Part shown: one piece after another, positions 23,099 through 32,411 of the stretch
Layout: the number at the start of each line of letters is the position of its first letter
How positions within the stretch are numbered: position 1 is the first letter of the stretch
Source of the DNA: Candidatus Omnitrophota bacterium
GTDB lineage: Bacteria; Omnitrophota; Omnitrophia; Omnitrophales; JACQQS01
NCBI GenBank assembly: GCA_016206925.1
Contig: JACQQS010000067.1
Coordinates: 1 to 43,701 of the forward strand
Length of the DNA stretch: 43,701 bases
Direction: 5' to 3'
Made by a program: the position numbers and the translations under genes
The notes under the pieces: model-generated
Databases searched by the model: none
Seen by the model: only the letters and a program-made list of their open reading frames with translations
Told to the model about the DNA's origin: nothing

Positions 23099-24267
23099 AG
23101 CAACCGTTTTTCCTCGTTGCGGGCGAACACTCCGGCGACCAGCGCGGCGCCGATCTCATCACGGCATTAAGGAAGCTCGACCCCTCTATATCATTTACCG
23201 GCCTCGGCGGACATTTGATGGAAGCGGCCGGCTGCACAATCATATTTAACCTGCCTTCCATTGCGGCGCTCGGCTTCACCGACGTGATCAGGCAATACGG
23301 AAAGTTCCAAAAAGTTTTCTCGCAAGCGTTGAATGCCGTCGACCGCTTGAAACCCGCTGCCGTCATTTTGATTGATTTCCCCGGATTCAATATCCGTCTG
23401 GCCAAAAAAATCAAGAAGCGTTTCCCCGTCATTTACTATGTATCGCCGCAAATTTGGGCCTGGGCTCCCTTCCGGAAATACACCATTGCGCGCTCGGTGC
23501 ACAAAATGCTTACGTTATTTAAATTCGAACGAGAAGCTTACCGGGGCACAGGATTGGATGTGGAATGGGTGGGGCATCCGCTCATAGATCAAATAAACCG
23601 GAATCTCAAAGCGAGCGAGATCCGCGCACGATACGGTGTTTCAGAGAAAGAGACCGTCATCGGCCTTCTACCGGGCTCAAGAGAAAAGGAAGTAACGCGC
23701 GTTCTGCCGGTAATGCTCGATGCTGGAAAAATCATTGCCGAAAGCCGGCCGAAGACGGTATTCTTTGTAAGCTGTTCTGGAACGGTTAAGAAGCCGGTTT
23801 TCGATAAGATTCTGGCTGATTTTAGCGGTTTAAAAATTGTCCGTGTAAACGGCGGATCGCAGGAACTGCTTACGGCCGCTGACTTTTCTCTGGTGTGTTC
23901 CGGCACGGCTACTCTTGAGGCGGCTATTCTTCAAGCTCCGTTCCTGCTCATCTATAAAACCGCATATTTGACCTACCTCTTTGCGCGAAATCTCATGCAA
24001 ATCCCGTTCATCGGAATGGCAAACGTCCTTGCTAAGCGGATGATTATCCCCGAATTTATTCAGCACAAGGCCCGCCCCGAGGCCATTGCCCAAAGAGCCT
24101 TGTTTTATCTGAACAATCCGGAGTCGATACAAAAGATGAAGCGAGATTTGAAATCCGTTTTGGGTGAGCTGGGAGACGGACGTGCGGCTGATCGTGCGGC
24201 GGGGGCTATTTTTAAATTTGTTCAGACAACCGCCGGATCCTTCTCGGGAACCTTTTTGACCAGATGA
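23095..24267 (+). CDS. lpxB: Lipid-A-disaccharide synthase
   Basis: 390 residues, typical length (about 380). LpxB (glycosyltransferase family 19) joins UDP-2,3-diacylglucosamine to lipid X to form the beta-1,6 disaccharide of lipid A at the cytoplasmic face of the inner membrane. Motifs seen are VAGEHSGDQRGADLI (residues 8-22), IDFPGFNIRLAKK, YYVSPQIWAWAPFR, VEWVGHPLIDQ, GLLPGSREKEV and SLVCSGTATLEAAILQAP (family SGTATLE). The start overlaps the preceding oxidoreductase stop by four bases. The final 15 codons overlap the convergent lipoprotein gene by 46 bases. It shows that the organism makes lipid A. Confidence 0.97.
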   Translation: MKQPFFLVAGEHSGDQRGADLITALRKLDPSISFTGLGGHLMEAAGCTIIFNLPSIAALGFTDVIRQYGKFQKVFSQALNAVDRLKPAAVILIDFPGFNIRLAKKIKKRFPVIYYVSPQIWAWAPFRKYTIARSVHKMLTLFKFEREAYRGTGLDVEWVGHPLIDQINRNLKASEIRARYGVSEKETVIGLLPGSREKEVTRVLPVMLDAGKIIAESRPKTVFFVSCSGTVKKPVFDKILADFSGLKIVRVNGGSQELLTAADFSLVCSGTATLEAAILQAPFLLIYKTAYLTYLFARNLMQIPFIGMANVLAKRMIIPEFIQHKARPEAIAQRALFYLNNPESIQKMKRDLKSVLGELGDGRAADRAAGAIFKFVQTTAGSFSGTFLTR

Positions 24268-24947
24268 TCCAATCCGCTTATCTCACCTTTTATCTCACCT
24301 TCCGTCGTCGGTGCCGGCGAAGGGTTTGGATTCGTTGTCAAAGCGATGCCCGGAGACGCCTCAAGCGTTGTTTCAGGGATGGGTGAGGTGACAACGGCCG
24401 GCAACGGTGCCTGGAGCATATGTGCTTTAGGCGGTGAAGCGGCTGTCTCTGCGGCGGCGAGAGAAATTTTTTCTTGCTCCTGCTCAAATTCAACGAGCAC
24501 CTTGAGCTCGTCTTCCAAAACGCGCGAAAGTTCATGGAAACATCCGTACTGCGGGCAGCTAACTCTGTAAGGGACCATGGACTTCTCCGAGCGCGAGGCT
24601 GCCCGGCTGATGAATTCGTCTGCCGTCCTTACATCTGGATAAAATTTCCTCATTTTCCAGCGGAGCCACCCCGCGCCTTCACGGCCGGTGTATGTCGCGC
24701 CGTTTCTCCAAAAATTGAGATTCGAATATTCCATCCGCCACAGCAAATAGGAAATACGCGCCCTTTCTCCCGGAACCAGCGTCTTGTATTCCTTGTAGGC
24801 CCGGGTTTGGCCGACAGCAGTATCGTCAAACCTTAACATTTCATGATCGGGAAACCGCTTCACCCCCAGCCGTACGCAGGCATTCAAATACGCGACGAGA
24901 ATGGCCAGAAGCAGGAGTCCAGAAAAAAGTTTTCCAACTTTAAACAT
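24222..24947 (-). CDS. Putative lipoprotein of unknown function
   Basis: 241 residues from ATG at 24947; a TTG start at 24989 in the same frame is possible but gives a less compact signal. MFKVGKLFSGLLLLAILVAYLNAC is a signal peptide with a lipobox-like LNAC. The middle region is rich in Arg, Trp and Tyr (LLWRMEYSNLNFWRNGATYT) with a Cys pair in SCPQYGC. The C-terminal 90 residues are low-complexity Pro/Ala/Thr with acidic ends, a likely linker. No family recognised. It converges on lpxB, overlapping its 3' end. Confidence 0.55.
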   Translation of the reverse strand: MFKVGKLFSGLLLLAILVAYLNACVRLGVKRFPDHEMLRFDDTAVGQTRAYKEYKTLVPGERARISYLLWRMEYSNLNFWRNGATYTGREGAGWLRWKMRKFYPDVRTADEFISRAASRSEKSMVPYRVSCPQYGCFHELSRVLEDELKVLVEFEQEQEKISLAAAETAASPPKAHMLQAPLPAVVTSPIPETTLEASPGIALTTNPNPSPAPTTEGEIKGEISGLDHLVKKVPEKDPAVV

Positions 24948-25176
24948 GCCGGTAATATTAACTTTCCGTAACTGTGAATTCAAATTCAATAATTGCTGGC
25001 GATGCTCATTGCCCTTTAATTATCGGATATTAAGGCCTTTTCCCATACCCGCTGGGCCTGCCCTAAACAGTTCTTGAATCAAAAAGGACGACCAAATACA
25101 ATTTAAGCGCTTTAGTTCTTGTGCCGAATATCTATTTAGCTTAACGATAGAGGCAAGGAATATTAAAACACACTCA

Positions 25177-27069
25177 TTGTCCCGAAACACTCTCTTTAGA
25201 CTAGCTTCCCACCTATCGGCCCTCATTTTATACAGCTTGCTGGCATGCGAGCCTCTTTTTGCAAACAACACAGGCATCGTGCTTGCCGCTGATTCATCTC
25301 GAGACATTGCTCTCGTAGATATCGCGAGGGACATTCATATATTTTCCGGAGACACCGCTGTTTTGACAAAAGGCAGTGCGGAAATCGCCCGTGGTATTGT
25401 ATCAGAAGTCTACAGCGATTCATTGCGCATATCGGTCAGCGGAATTCCGGATGACATAAGCGGCCTGGAAATTCAAGTGATCCCGTCTGAAGAAACGCTT
25501 GTCAAGCGTGCCCGTAAACTCCTCGAAGAAAAATTCTCCGGATCCTTCGCGACTGGTGTAGATTCTCACCGTCGGGAGGGCAACGGCAATAGAAGTTTCT
25601 ATGAACACGGCTTCTTCTTTTATCACGACCTCGATTTGAACTATCGCGACCGTCTTACGGAAAACGTTAACGTGGACATGAACGCCAATATCCGCGTAAC
25701 GGACAATCGTTATTATGAGATCAAAAACTTCTCCGCTAAGCGCCTGCGGCTTGCCGTTAAAGAAAAGGATGATCAATACGGGCTCGTCCTAGGCGATGAA
25801 TACACTTATTTTTCGCATTACACGTTGAGCCAGTCGCTCAAAGGCGTAAAGGCCTACCATCATATCAAGACTTCCGCAGGCCAAACGGGCATCACGGCCG
25901 TCTTTGGCGTAAACAAGCCACGCTGGGATGATTTTTACGACGATCAGGAATTTGAAGCCTTTCAACGTTATGTGAGCGGCGTGCGCATCGAGCAAGATGT
26001 TAACGAGCATGTAAAGTTTGGCTGCAACTTTGCTGACTCCAGGGACGATGAGGCAACCTCCGACAGCTCGGGCGCCACTCCGGACCATCACGATATTTTC
26101 AGCAATGACGTTGAGGTCCATCTTTTCGACCGTTTCAATGCGCGCGGAGAATTTGCCTACGCGTGGACCGATGCAAACGCCAAAGACCTAAGAGTAAAAA
26201 ATAAGGGAGATCTCGGCGCACGAACCGATATGGACCTGTTGATTACAGATCATAAATATTTCACAAGCCGTTCTTATTACGGGTACGAATACGCCGGAGA
26301 GAATTTTGCAGCACTGAGCGGCATTTTAAAAACAGACCGAGAGGAGCATTATTTCCGGCACAAAGTGGAAATCGGCCAATATGTGTCAACAAAATATCAA
26401 TTTAATTATTTCCACAACAACACAAAGGATGGTCTGGCGGCCACCACCAAAACCCGAAAGCACGATCTGGAATTCACGATCCGGCCCATCCCCGGTCATA
26501 CGGCCACGGAGCTCATCGCGGAATTCTACCTGACGCGCCGGAAGTCGGGTGACCATGTTACTACAGACAATAATACACGCAGCATGTACTGGAAAGCGCA
26601 GACGAAGATCAAAAACACAACGGCTTGGGGAGGCTACAGGCGGGTTCAGAAAAGGGATGATATTACGCTGACAAGCGACCGGCGGGCTCACGTGGTCGAT
26701 GCGGGGCTCAAGGGATATTTCGCTGTCGGCGATTTCAGGTTTTCCCCCCTCGGTTCGGTAGAGGTAGAGCAGGAAGCCAATCCCACTACGCGAAATTGGG
26801 ACAACATGGTGCGGCTCCGTCTCGGCTGCGAGATACGCGGCAAAAACACGAATCTTCGTTTTTACTACCTGCTGCGCGATGAAAACAACCAGATTCTCGG
26901 CGATGTCGAAGAGAGGAATATATTTGATATCGAGATCGAGCATTACCTCTTCGGGGATCCGAGCCGTACGGTCGAAGCCTCATTCCGGAGAGACGACCGT
27001 AATAACAAGAACACCACGCGCGATTATGGCGAAGACATATTCACGCTGAGATTTACACAGTTTTTCTAG
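25177..27069 (+). CDS. Outer-membrane beta-barrel protein of unknown function
   Basis: About 630 residues. The start is uncertain: TTG at 25177 gives MSRNTLFRL plus a Sec signal (HLSALILYSLLACEPLFA) cleaved before NNTG, but no RBS is close. Residues about 32-115 form a small beta domain (GIVLAADSSRDIALVDIARD). From about residue 130 to the end there are alternating amphipathic strands rich in Tyr, Phe, Arg and Asp (FYEHGFFFYHDLDLNYRDRL, SYYGYEYAGENF), and the protein ends in FTLRFTQFF. A terminal aromatic residue after alternating hydrophobics is the classic Bam recognition signal. First gene of a three-gene plus-strand cluster with two secreted proteins; it may be a porin or export channel. 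Confidence 0.7.
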   Translation: MSRNTLFRLASHLSALILYSLLACEPLFANNTGIVLAADSSRDIALVDIARDIHIFSGDTAVLTKGSAEIARGIVSEVYSDSLRISVSGIPDDISGLEIQVIPSEETLVKRARKLLEEKFSGSFATGVDSHRREGNGNRSFYEHGFFFYHDLDLNYRDRLTENVNVDMNANIRVTDNRYYEIKNFSAKRLRLAVKEKDDQYGLVLGDEYTYFSHYTLSQSLKGVKAYHHIKTSAGQTGITAVFGVNKPRWDDFYDDQEFEAFQRYVSGVRIEQDVNEHVKFGCNFADSRDDEATSDSSGATPDHHDIFSNDVEVHLFDRFNARGEFAYAWTDANAKDLRVKNKGDLGARTDMDLLITDHKYFTSRSYYGYEYAGENFAALSGILKTDREEHYFRHKVEIGQYVSTKYQFNYFHNNTKDGLAATTKTRKHDLEFTIRPIPGHTATELIAEFYLTRRKSGDHVTTDNNTRSMYWKAQTKIKNTTAWGGYRRVQKRDDITLTSDRRAHVVDAGLKGYFAVGDFRFSPLGSVEVEQEANPTTRNWDNMVRLRLGCEIRGKNTNLRFYYLLRDENNQILGDVEERNIFDIEIEHYLFGDPSRTVEASFRRDDRNNKNTTRDYGEDIFTLRFTQFF

Positions 27070-27076
27070 GAAATTT

Positions 27077-27841
27077 ATGGAAAAACGTAGTCACAAGCCG
27101 CGGTTAATGCGAAAAGCAGCAGCGGCCGTTCTTCTTTTCATGCTCTCCGTCGCGGCATCTCCCGATTTAGGCGTAGACCGTGTAACGGTGAACCACATCC
27201 CTGCCCCCATGCTCGGCGAAGTTCAACTCACCGATAGAGATCTGATCGCGGGACGGATTCAATTTTCAGGTTTCACCGATGCCTCAGAAATAGAGTACTT
27301 GCTCAGCGCGGGAAAGACCTGGGAGACAGCCGTTGTTACGGACAGCCGGTTTACGTTTGAGTTTGATCCCGGCGAAGGTTCGCGTGACTTCACGGTTCTC
27401 ATCCGGCGCGGGGCGGGTGCCGCTAACTACGCGGTTGTTATCCGCTTCCAAAACCGCCGGCTCTACGAAATCTTTCAATCTCTGTTTGACGAAATTCGTG
27501 ACGTATACACCGATGAACGGCTCAGCCAATTCCTGGGATATTTTGATAAGGAAAACTACGATAATTTCGTTTTATTCCAGGAACGAATGGAGGATACCTT
27601 CGATCTTAACGCGGCGCTCAATCTTCAGATTCAGATCGCGGAAATTGAAGTTAAGGACGACGTAGCCTTGCTGCGGGTGGATTTTCGAAAGCGATGGGAC
27701 GACGCCTCCCAAAGGCGCGGGGCAAATAATATTGTCCGTTTTCGGAAGGTGGACGGCCGCTGGCTTATTACGGATATCGAGGATGAGGCTTTGTATATTA
27801 TTGGAGCGGGAACATTCCGAGGCAACCTCACGGATCGTTAA
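27077..27841 (+). CDS. Secreted protein with NTF2/SnoaL-like C-terminal domain
   Basis: 254 residues. AGGAAA precedes the ATG, 7 bases after the barrel gene stop. Residues 1-28 are a signal peptide (basic start, AAAAVLLFMLSVAA). Residues about 35-125 form a beta domain with HIPAPMLGEVQLTDRDLIAG and IEYLLSAGKTWETAVV, resembling an Ig-like or carbohydrate-binding sandwich. Residues about 132-250 (LYEIFQSLFDEIRDVYTDER, then IAEIEVKDDVALLRVDFRKR and FRKVDGRWLITDIEDEALY) have the helix-then-curved-sheet order of NTF2/DUF4440-like domains. Likely periplasmic or surface partner of the preceding barrel; function unknown. Confidence 0.65.
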   Translation: MEKRSHKPRLMRKAAAAVLLFMLSVAASPDLGVDRVTVNHIPAPMLGEVQLTDRDLIAGRIQFSGFTDASEIEYLLSAGKTWETAVVTDSRFTFEFDPGEGSRDFTVLIRRGAGAANYAVVIRFQNRRLYEIFQSLFDEIRDVYTDERLSQFLGYFDKENYDNFVLFQERMEDTFDLNAALNLQIQIAEIEVKDDVALLRVDFRKRWDDASQRRGANNIVRFRKVDGRWLITDIEDEALYIIGAGTFRGNLTDR

Positions 27842-27851
27842 AGGAAGCTCA

Positions 27852-28445
27852 ATGGAACATAATCTCTTAAAAAAATGGGTAATATCTATCGCTCCCATAC
27901 CGGTATATATTCTTTTGACGCTGGTCGCTTCTTCTCCCGCTGCCGACACTTTAACGGCATTCAACACAACGGTTCAAAAGCTCGAGGTTTCGAAAGACGG
28001 CGGGGCCACATTTTTTACGGTTTTTGACAATAACACTGCGGCGCTCGATCTGGTGGCTTTAAGCGGCCAAAATGTGGGTACATTCCTCGGAGAAGCCAAA
28101 ATCCCGGAAGGGACTTACAATTTCTATCGGGTTCTCGTTACCAGCGCTTCCTTAACTTTCAGGGTAGACGGAACCGGAGAGACCAGCGGTTCGACAAACT
28201 TAAACGCGAATACAACCGGCACGCTTACCGTCAATCTCAATAACTTCGCGTGCTGCCCACGCACAGAAACAGGCACCATGAATGTGTCTTGCAAGGAAGG
28301 CGGGGTAACCGAAGCGGTTATCAATTTCGATGCGGCTACCTCGGTAAATGGTCTTCAATATCAAGATGCAGACGGCGCGGGAAGCGGTACAACAGTTGTT
28401 TTCCAAGGCGTCACATTTGCCCCCGTCATAAACGTCGCCACTTGA
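27852..28445 (+). CDS. Secreted DUF4382-like protein
   Basis: 197 residues from ATG at 27852, with AAAGGAAG just upstream; the frame is open further upstream but overlaps the previous gene. The N-terminal hydrophobic stretch (WVISIAPIPVYILLTLVASS) is a signal peptide cleaved near PAA. The mature part is beta-rich, with LDLVALSGQNVGTFLGEAKI followed by PEGTYNFYRVLVTSASLTF. This Leu-rich strand, loop and PxGxY pattern is what I associate with DUF4382 domains. A Cys-Cys pair (FACCPRTE) and one more Cys follow. Third gene of the barrel cluster, ending at a hairpin terminator. Confidence 0.65.
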   Translation: MEHNLLKKWVISIAPIPVYILLTLVASSPAADTLTAFNTTVQKLEVSKDGGATFFTVFDNNTAALDLVALSGQNVGTFLGEAKIPEGTYNFYRVLVTSASLTFRVDGTGETSGSTNLNANTTGTLTVNLNNFACCPRTETGTMNVSCKEGGVTEAVINFDAATSVNGLQYQDADGAGSGTTVVFQGVTFAPVINVAT

Positions 28446-28485
28446 CACCCATACACGTTTCTGATTAATCCAAGGCTAGAGACAA

Positions 28486-28519
28486 AAAACCCGAAGCACG
28501 TTTCCGCACTCCGGGTTTT
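28486..28519. terminator. Bidirectional terminator between the secreted-protein cluster and glnA
   Basis: AAAACCCG (28486-28493) pairs with CGGGTTTT (28512-28519), giving A-rich and T-rich flanks in both orientations. It serves two convergent transcripts. Confidence 0.75.
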
Positions 28520-28541
28520 GCAATTCTTTAATCGAATAAAA

Positions 28542-30035
28542 TTAAACGTCGTGATACAGGTGGAACTCGTAGGGATGCGGCCTCAGTTTCATCGGCTCGA
28601 TTTCCTGCGTCCATTTGTATTCAATCCAGGTCTCGATGACGTCCTTGGTAAAAACATCGCCCTTCAGCAAGAACTCATGATCCTTCTCAAGCGCATTAAG
28701 CGATTCCTCGAGAGATCCGGGAACGTTTTTAATCCCCCTCTTCTCCGATTCGCTCAATTCATAGAGATTCTTGTCAACTGGCTGGCCCGGATCGATCTTA
28801 TTCTGAATTCCGTCGAGACCGGCCATCAACATTGCCGCAAAGGTAATGTAACCGTTGCAGCTCGGATCCGGAGAACGGAATTCGATCCTCTTTGCCTTCG
28901 GACTTGCCGAATACATCGGAATACGGCAGGCGGCCGAACGGTTTCTGGCCGAGTAAACCAAATTCACAGGAGCTTCAAAACCAGGCACGAGCCTTTTGTA
29001 TGAATTGGTTGTCGGCGCCCCAAATGCCAGAATGGCCGGCGCATGCTTTAGAAGGCCGCCGATGTAATATTTGCACATCTCGGAAATCTGCGCGTAGCCT
29101 TTCGGATCGTGGAAAAGCGGAACACCGTCCTTCCACAAACTTTGATGGCAGTGCATTCCCGAACCATTATCGTTAAAGATCGGCTTCGGCATGAACGTAG
29201 CCACTTTGCCATACCTTCGTGAAACGTTCTTAATGACATATTTGTACATCATGAGGTTGTCTGCCATCCGGACAAGCGATTGGAAACGCATATCGATTTC
29301 GCACTGACCGGCGGTGGCTACTTCATGGTGATGAACTTCTACAGGCACTCCGGCGCGGCGCAATTCAAGAATAATCTCGGAACGGATATCTTGCAATGTG
29401 TCGTGCGGAGGAACCGGGAAATAGCCCTCTTTAAACCGCGGCTTGTAGGCCAGGTTGGGCTTTTCATCGCGGCCAGTGTTCCAGCTGCCTTCCACCGAAT
29501 CCAAGTAGTAAAAGGAGTGGTTCTCGGCCGTATCAAAACGGAGATCGTCAAATATGAAGAATTCCGCTTCCGGGCCCCAATAACTGGTATCCGCAATTTT
29601 GGTTTTCTTTAGGTACTCTTCTGCTTTTTTTGCAATATACCGGGGATCGCGAGAATAAGCTTCCTTCGTAATGGGATCGTAAATATCGCATATCACCGAA
29701 AGCGTAGGGTACTTACAAACGGGATCAACAACAGCCGTGGCCGGATCGGGGATAAGAATCATATCCGACTCCTGGATTTTCTGAAACCCGCGGATGCTGG
29801 AACCGTCAAATCCGATACCTTCCTGCCAAATGCTGTTCTTTACGTTGTCATACTCAACGAGGTCCTCAACAGGAATGCTAAAGTGCTGCCAGAGACCGGG
29901 TAAATCATTGAATTTAAAATCAACCAGCTTCAGGTTGTGCTGTTTGCAATATTTCCTAACTTCTTCAGGATTGGTCGGGCGCGCCAGTTCCCCGGCCGCT
30001 CCCTGCCGATCCGTTTCAGTAACCAATGTCGTCAT
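28542..30035 (-). CDS. glnA: Glutamine synthetase, type I
   Basis: 497 residues from ATG at 30035, supported by GGAGG 8 bases upstream. GlnA makes glutamine from glutamate, ammonia and ATP as a cytoplasmic dodecamer. Seen are [11 protein letters not shown], the metal-binding [48 protein letters not shown] (ATP/metal site), [12 protein letters not shown] and [31 protein letters not shown] corresponds to the segment carrying the adenylylated Tyr in enterobacterial GS, with the Tyr present, so adenylylation control is possible. A 36-bp inverted repeat lies upstream in the leader region. Confidence 0.97.
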   Translation of the reverse strand: MTTLVTETDRQGAAGELARPTNPEEVRKYCKQHNLKLVDFKFNDLPGLWQHFSIPVEDLVEYDNVKNSIWQEGIGFDGSSIRGFQKIQESDMILIPDPATAVVDPVCKYPTLSVICDIYDPITKEAYSRDPRYIAKKAEEYLKKTKIADTSYWGPEAEFFIFDDLRFDTAENHSFYYLDSVEGSWNTGRDEKPNLAYKPRFKEGYFPVPPHDTLQDIRSEIILELRRAGVPVEVHHHEVATAGQCEIDMRFQSLVRMADNLMMYKYVIKNVSRRYGKVATFMPKPIFNDNGSGMHCHQSLWKDGVPLFHDPKGYAQISEMCKYYIGGLLKHAPAILAFGAPTTNSYKRLVPGFEAPVNLVYSARNRSAACRIPMYSASPKAKRIEFRSPDPSCNGYITFAAMLMAGLDGIQNKIDPGQPVDKNLYELSESEKRGIKNVPGSLEESLNALEKDHEFLLKGDVFTKDVIETWIEYKWTQEIEPMKLRPHPYEFHLYHDV

Positions 30036-30347
30036 TTTGTCTACCTCCGGTGAAGTACTTTGTTGATCATTAGCGTTGGTGGTAAAAAAACAGGGCGGTA
30101 GTCTAACAAAAGCTCCCAGCCAATGCAAAATAATTTTGGACGTCACACAGCTTGCCGTGCGACGTCCAAACAGACTACATTTTCTTCACTCCAGCAATTA
30201 GCATGCCCATTGACATCCATCGTCCTAGGATGCTGAAAAGATTACGTTTGCGGAAATGATGTTTTATTGAGTAGTTCTTTGAATTGAACAAGATTGTTGC
30301 CGATTTACAAATTTGTCGCTGCCAAGCTCCATGGAAAAGCAAGAATT
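30036..30347 (-). other. glnA upstream region with a strong hairpin
   Basis: No gene is visible between glnA and pheT. The main structure is an inverted repeat TTTGGACGTC/GACGTCCAAA (30133-30168) whose interior is also largely self-complementary. On the minus strand it is followed by an AT-rich run, so it may terminate pheT transcription or sit in the glnA leader. The rest shows no clear signal to me. Confidence 0.5.
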
Positions 30348-32411
30348 TCAGCGGATTTGGGCATTGAAATTGTTTGTCAATTCCGTTCCGATTTTCCGGT
30401 GCAGATCATTTACTTCTTCCGATGTGAGTGTCCGTTCCTCAGAACCATATTCCACAGAGAATGCCAAGCTTCTTTTACCTTCAGGAATGGATCCGCCCTG
30501 GAACACATCGAACACTTCGACCTTACGTACCCATTCTCTTCCCATGCGTTTAATGCATTCCGCAATCGAACTGCTCGAAACATCCTCGCCCACGATAAGC
30601 GCGATATCTCTCTTTGCAGAGGGAAACCTGCACGGCTGAACGTATTTGACAATCTTGCTGCAATGCGGCACGAGCCGTGTAAGGTTGATTTCGGCAAAAC
30701 ACCCGCCTTCCTTATATCCAAAGACCGCTTGGGGCTCGCGGCCAAGCGCGCCGAAATAGCCTACGGCTTCACCGCCGACAAAAACCTCAAGCGCTTCGCC
30801 TTCCGCAAAAAGTTTATGCGAGTACGGCCGGAAATCATACGTTTGAATGTTTAGCGTCTCTAGAAATGATTCGACCAAACCCTTTAAATCAAAAAAGCCC
30901 GCCTTCCGGTTTGATCCTCCCCAGCCAGAATCTTTCTTGCCCGATAAGATAAAGGCCGCGTGCGCTTCCTCTGCCGGCAATTTTCCCTCGCTTTCCGGGC
31001 CAAAGACACGGGCGATCTCGAAAAGCCGGATGCTTTCCGCACCGTGATCTGCGTTCAGCGCAAAAGCACGCAAAAGGCCGGGCGCAAGCGAGGGCCGCAT
31101 CACCGTTAATTCCCTATTCTGCGGATTGACGATTGTCGTTGCATCGGCGGCAAGAAAACTCAGACGGCGAAGTACGTCATCATTTTCCAGACTGAAGCTC
31201 ACCGCTTCAAAGTACCCCGCGCCCGCCAAAAATTGCGCTGCCGCCTCTTCTATTTCCAAAATCTTTACCTCGGACGCGCCAGGAAGCAACCCCGTCGGAA
31301 TCGTTTCGGGAATGCGGTCATATCCATAAATCCGCGCTGCTTCCTCAACCAAATCAATGGGTCTGGTTAAATCCGGGCGAAAGCTTGGCACGGTAACTTC
31401 GATAACACTCTTCGTCTTCGGGCGAACACCGAGACCCAGACGGAAAAAGATTTTTCGAACGGCCGGCGGCGGAATCTTAAGGCCAAGTATGCGGTCCATA
31501 TCAGGAAGGTGAAGGGTGATTTTACGTTTTTCAAAAGCAACACGCCCTGCTTTGTGCACATGTGAGATTTTTTCGAGCGATCCGTATTTTGCAATCAGAT
31601 AAACGGCGCGGTCCCTTGCCGCATCAACCAAAAGCGGATCGACCCCCCGCTCAAACCGGTAAGACGATTCACTCATAAGCGCAAGACGCTTCGAGGTCAC
31701 GCGCACGGTCCGCGGCTGGAAATAAGCCGACTCAAGCAGAACTCTTTTTGTCTTGTGACCAAACTCCGATTCCATACCTCCCATAACCCCGGCAATGGCT
31801 ACGGGATGATTGTGGTCGGCAATGACGAGATCTTCCTTAGCGAGCGCGTATTCTTTTCTGTCTATGGCCCGGATTTTTTCGCCCGGCCGTGCAGTGCGGA
31901 CAATGATTTCACGCTCCGTCAAAAGATCCAGATCAAAAGCGTGAAGCGGCTGGCCCAATTCGAGCAGAACATAATTCGTTACGTCAACCACCAGACTCAC
32001 CGGCCGGAGACCACAGGTCGTAAGGCGGTCATGCATAAATTTTGGGGAAGGCTCATCTTTTACGCCTTCCAGAACAACGCAGGAGTAATAAGGACAGCGC
32101 TTTTTATCTTCGATGCGGACCCGGATCGTTTCGCCGGATAATTCCCACGGCATTTTGCCTTTCGGAAACTTAGAACCCGGCAGATTAAGTTTTCCCCCGC
32201 TCACGGCGGCAATCTCGCGAGCAACGCCCACGTGTGAAAGCCAGTCCGGGCGGTTGCTGGTAACTTCCGTATCAAAAACGGCAAGGCCGGATCCCCGGTC
32301 ATCAACGGAAATATGCGCCTCTAAACCGCGCATCGTCAAGCGTTCGGCAAGCATCGGCGGCTTGTCCTTGACATTCACGTAATCTTTCACCCAATCGAGG
32401 CAGACTTTCAT
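30348..32411 (-). CDS. pheT: Phenylalanyl-tRNA synthetase beta chain (short form)
   Basis: 687 residues against about 795 in E. coli. After the first 40 residues (KVCLDWVKDYVNV ... GLEAHISV) the sequence goes directly into FDTEVTSNRPDWLSHVGVAR (B1/B2 core), so the EMAP/tRNA-binding OB domain is missing. The B3/B4 editing domain (LRPVSLVVDVTNYVLLELGQ, PLHAFD) and the catalytic-like core are present. The last 90 residues (PSAKRDIALIVGEDVSSSSI ... FSVEYGSEERTLTSEEVN) are the FDX-ACB anticodon-binding domain. The start overlaps the pheS stop by four bases. Confidence 0.96.
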   Translation of the reverse strand: MKVCLDWVKDYVNVKDKPPMLAERLTMRGLEAHISVDDRGSGLAVFDTEVTSNRPDWLSHVGVAREIAAVSGGKLNLPGSKFPKGKMPWELSGETIRVRIEDKKRCPYYSCVVLEGVKDEPSPKFMHDRLTTCGLRPVSLVVDVTNYVLLELGQPLHAFDLDLLTEREIIVRTARPGEKIRAIDRKEYALAKEDLVIADHNHPVAIAGVMGGMESEFGHKTKRVLLESAYFQPRTVRVTSKRLALMSESSYRFERGVDPLLVDAARDRAVYLIAKYGSLEKISHVHKAGRVAFEKRKITLHLPDMDRILGLKIPPPAVRKIFFRLGLGVRPKTKSVIEVTVPSFRPDLTRPIDLVEEAARIYGYDRIPETIPTGLLPGASEVKILEIEEAAAQFLAGAGYFEAVSFSLENDDVLRRLSFLAADATTIVNPQNRELTVMRPSLAPGLLRAFALNADHGAESIRLFEIARVFGPESEGKLPAEEAHAAFILSGKKDSGWGGSNRKAGFFDLKGLVESFLETLNIQTYDFRPYSHKLFAEGEALEVFVGGEAVGYFGALGREPQAVFGYKEGGCFAEINLTRLVPHCSKIVKYVQPCRFPSAKRDIALIVGEDVSSSSIAECIKRMGREWVRKVEVFDVFQGGSIPEGKRSLAFSVEYGSEERTLTSEEVNDLHRKIGTELTNNFNAQIR

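Noticed and set aside
26386-26943. A 185-codon minus-strand frame inside the beta-barrel gene
   Set aside because: A mirror frame of a coding region with strong strand periodicity; no independent signals.
30294-30854. A 186-codon plus-strand frame opposite the 3' end of pheT
   Set aside because: It is antisense to the conserved FDX-ACB domain; no start signal.
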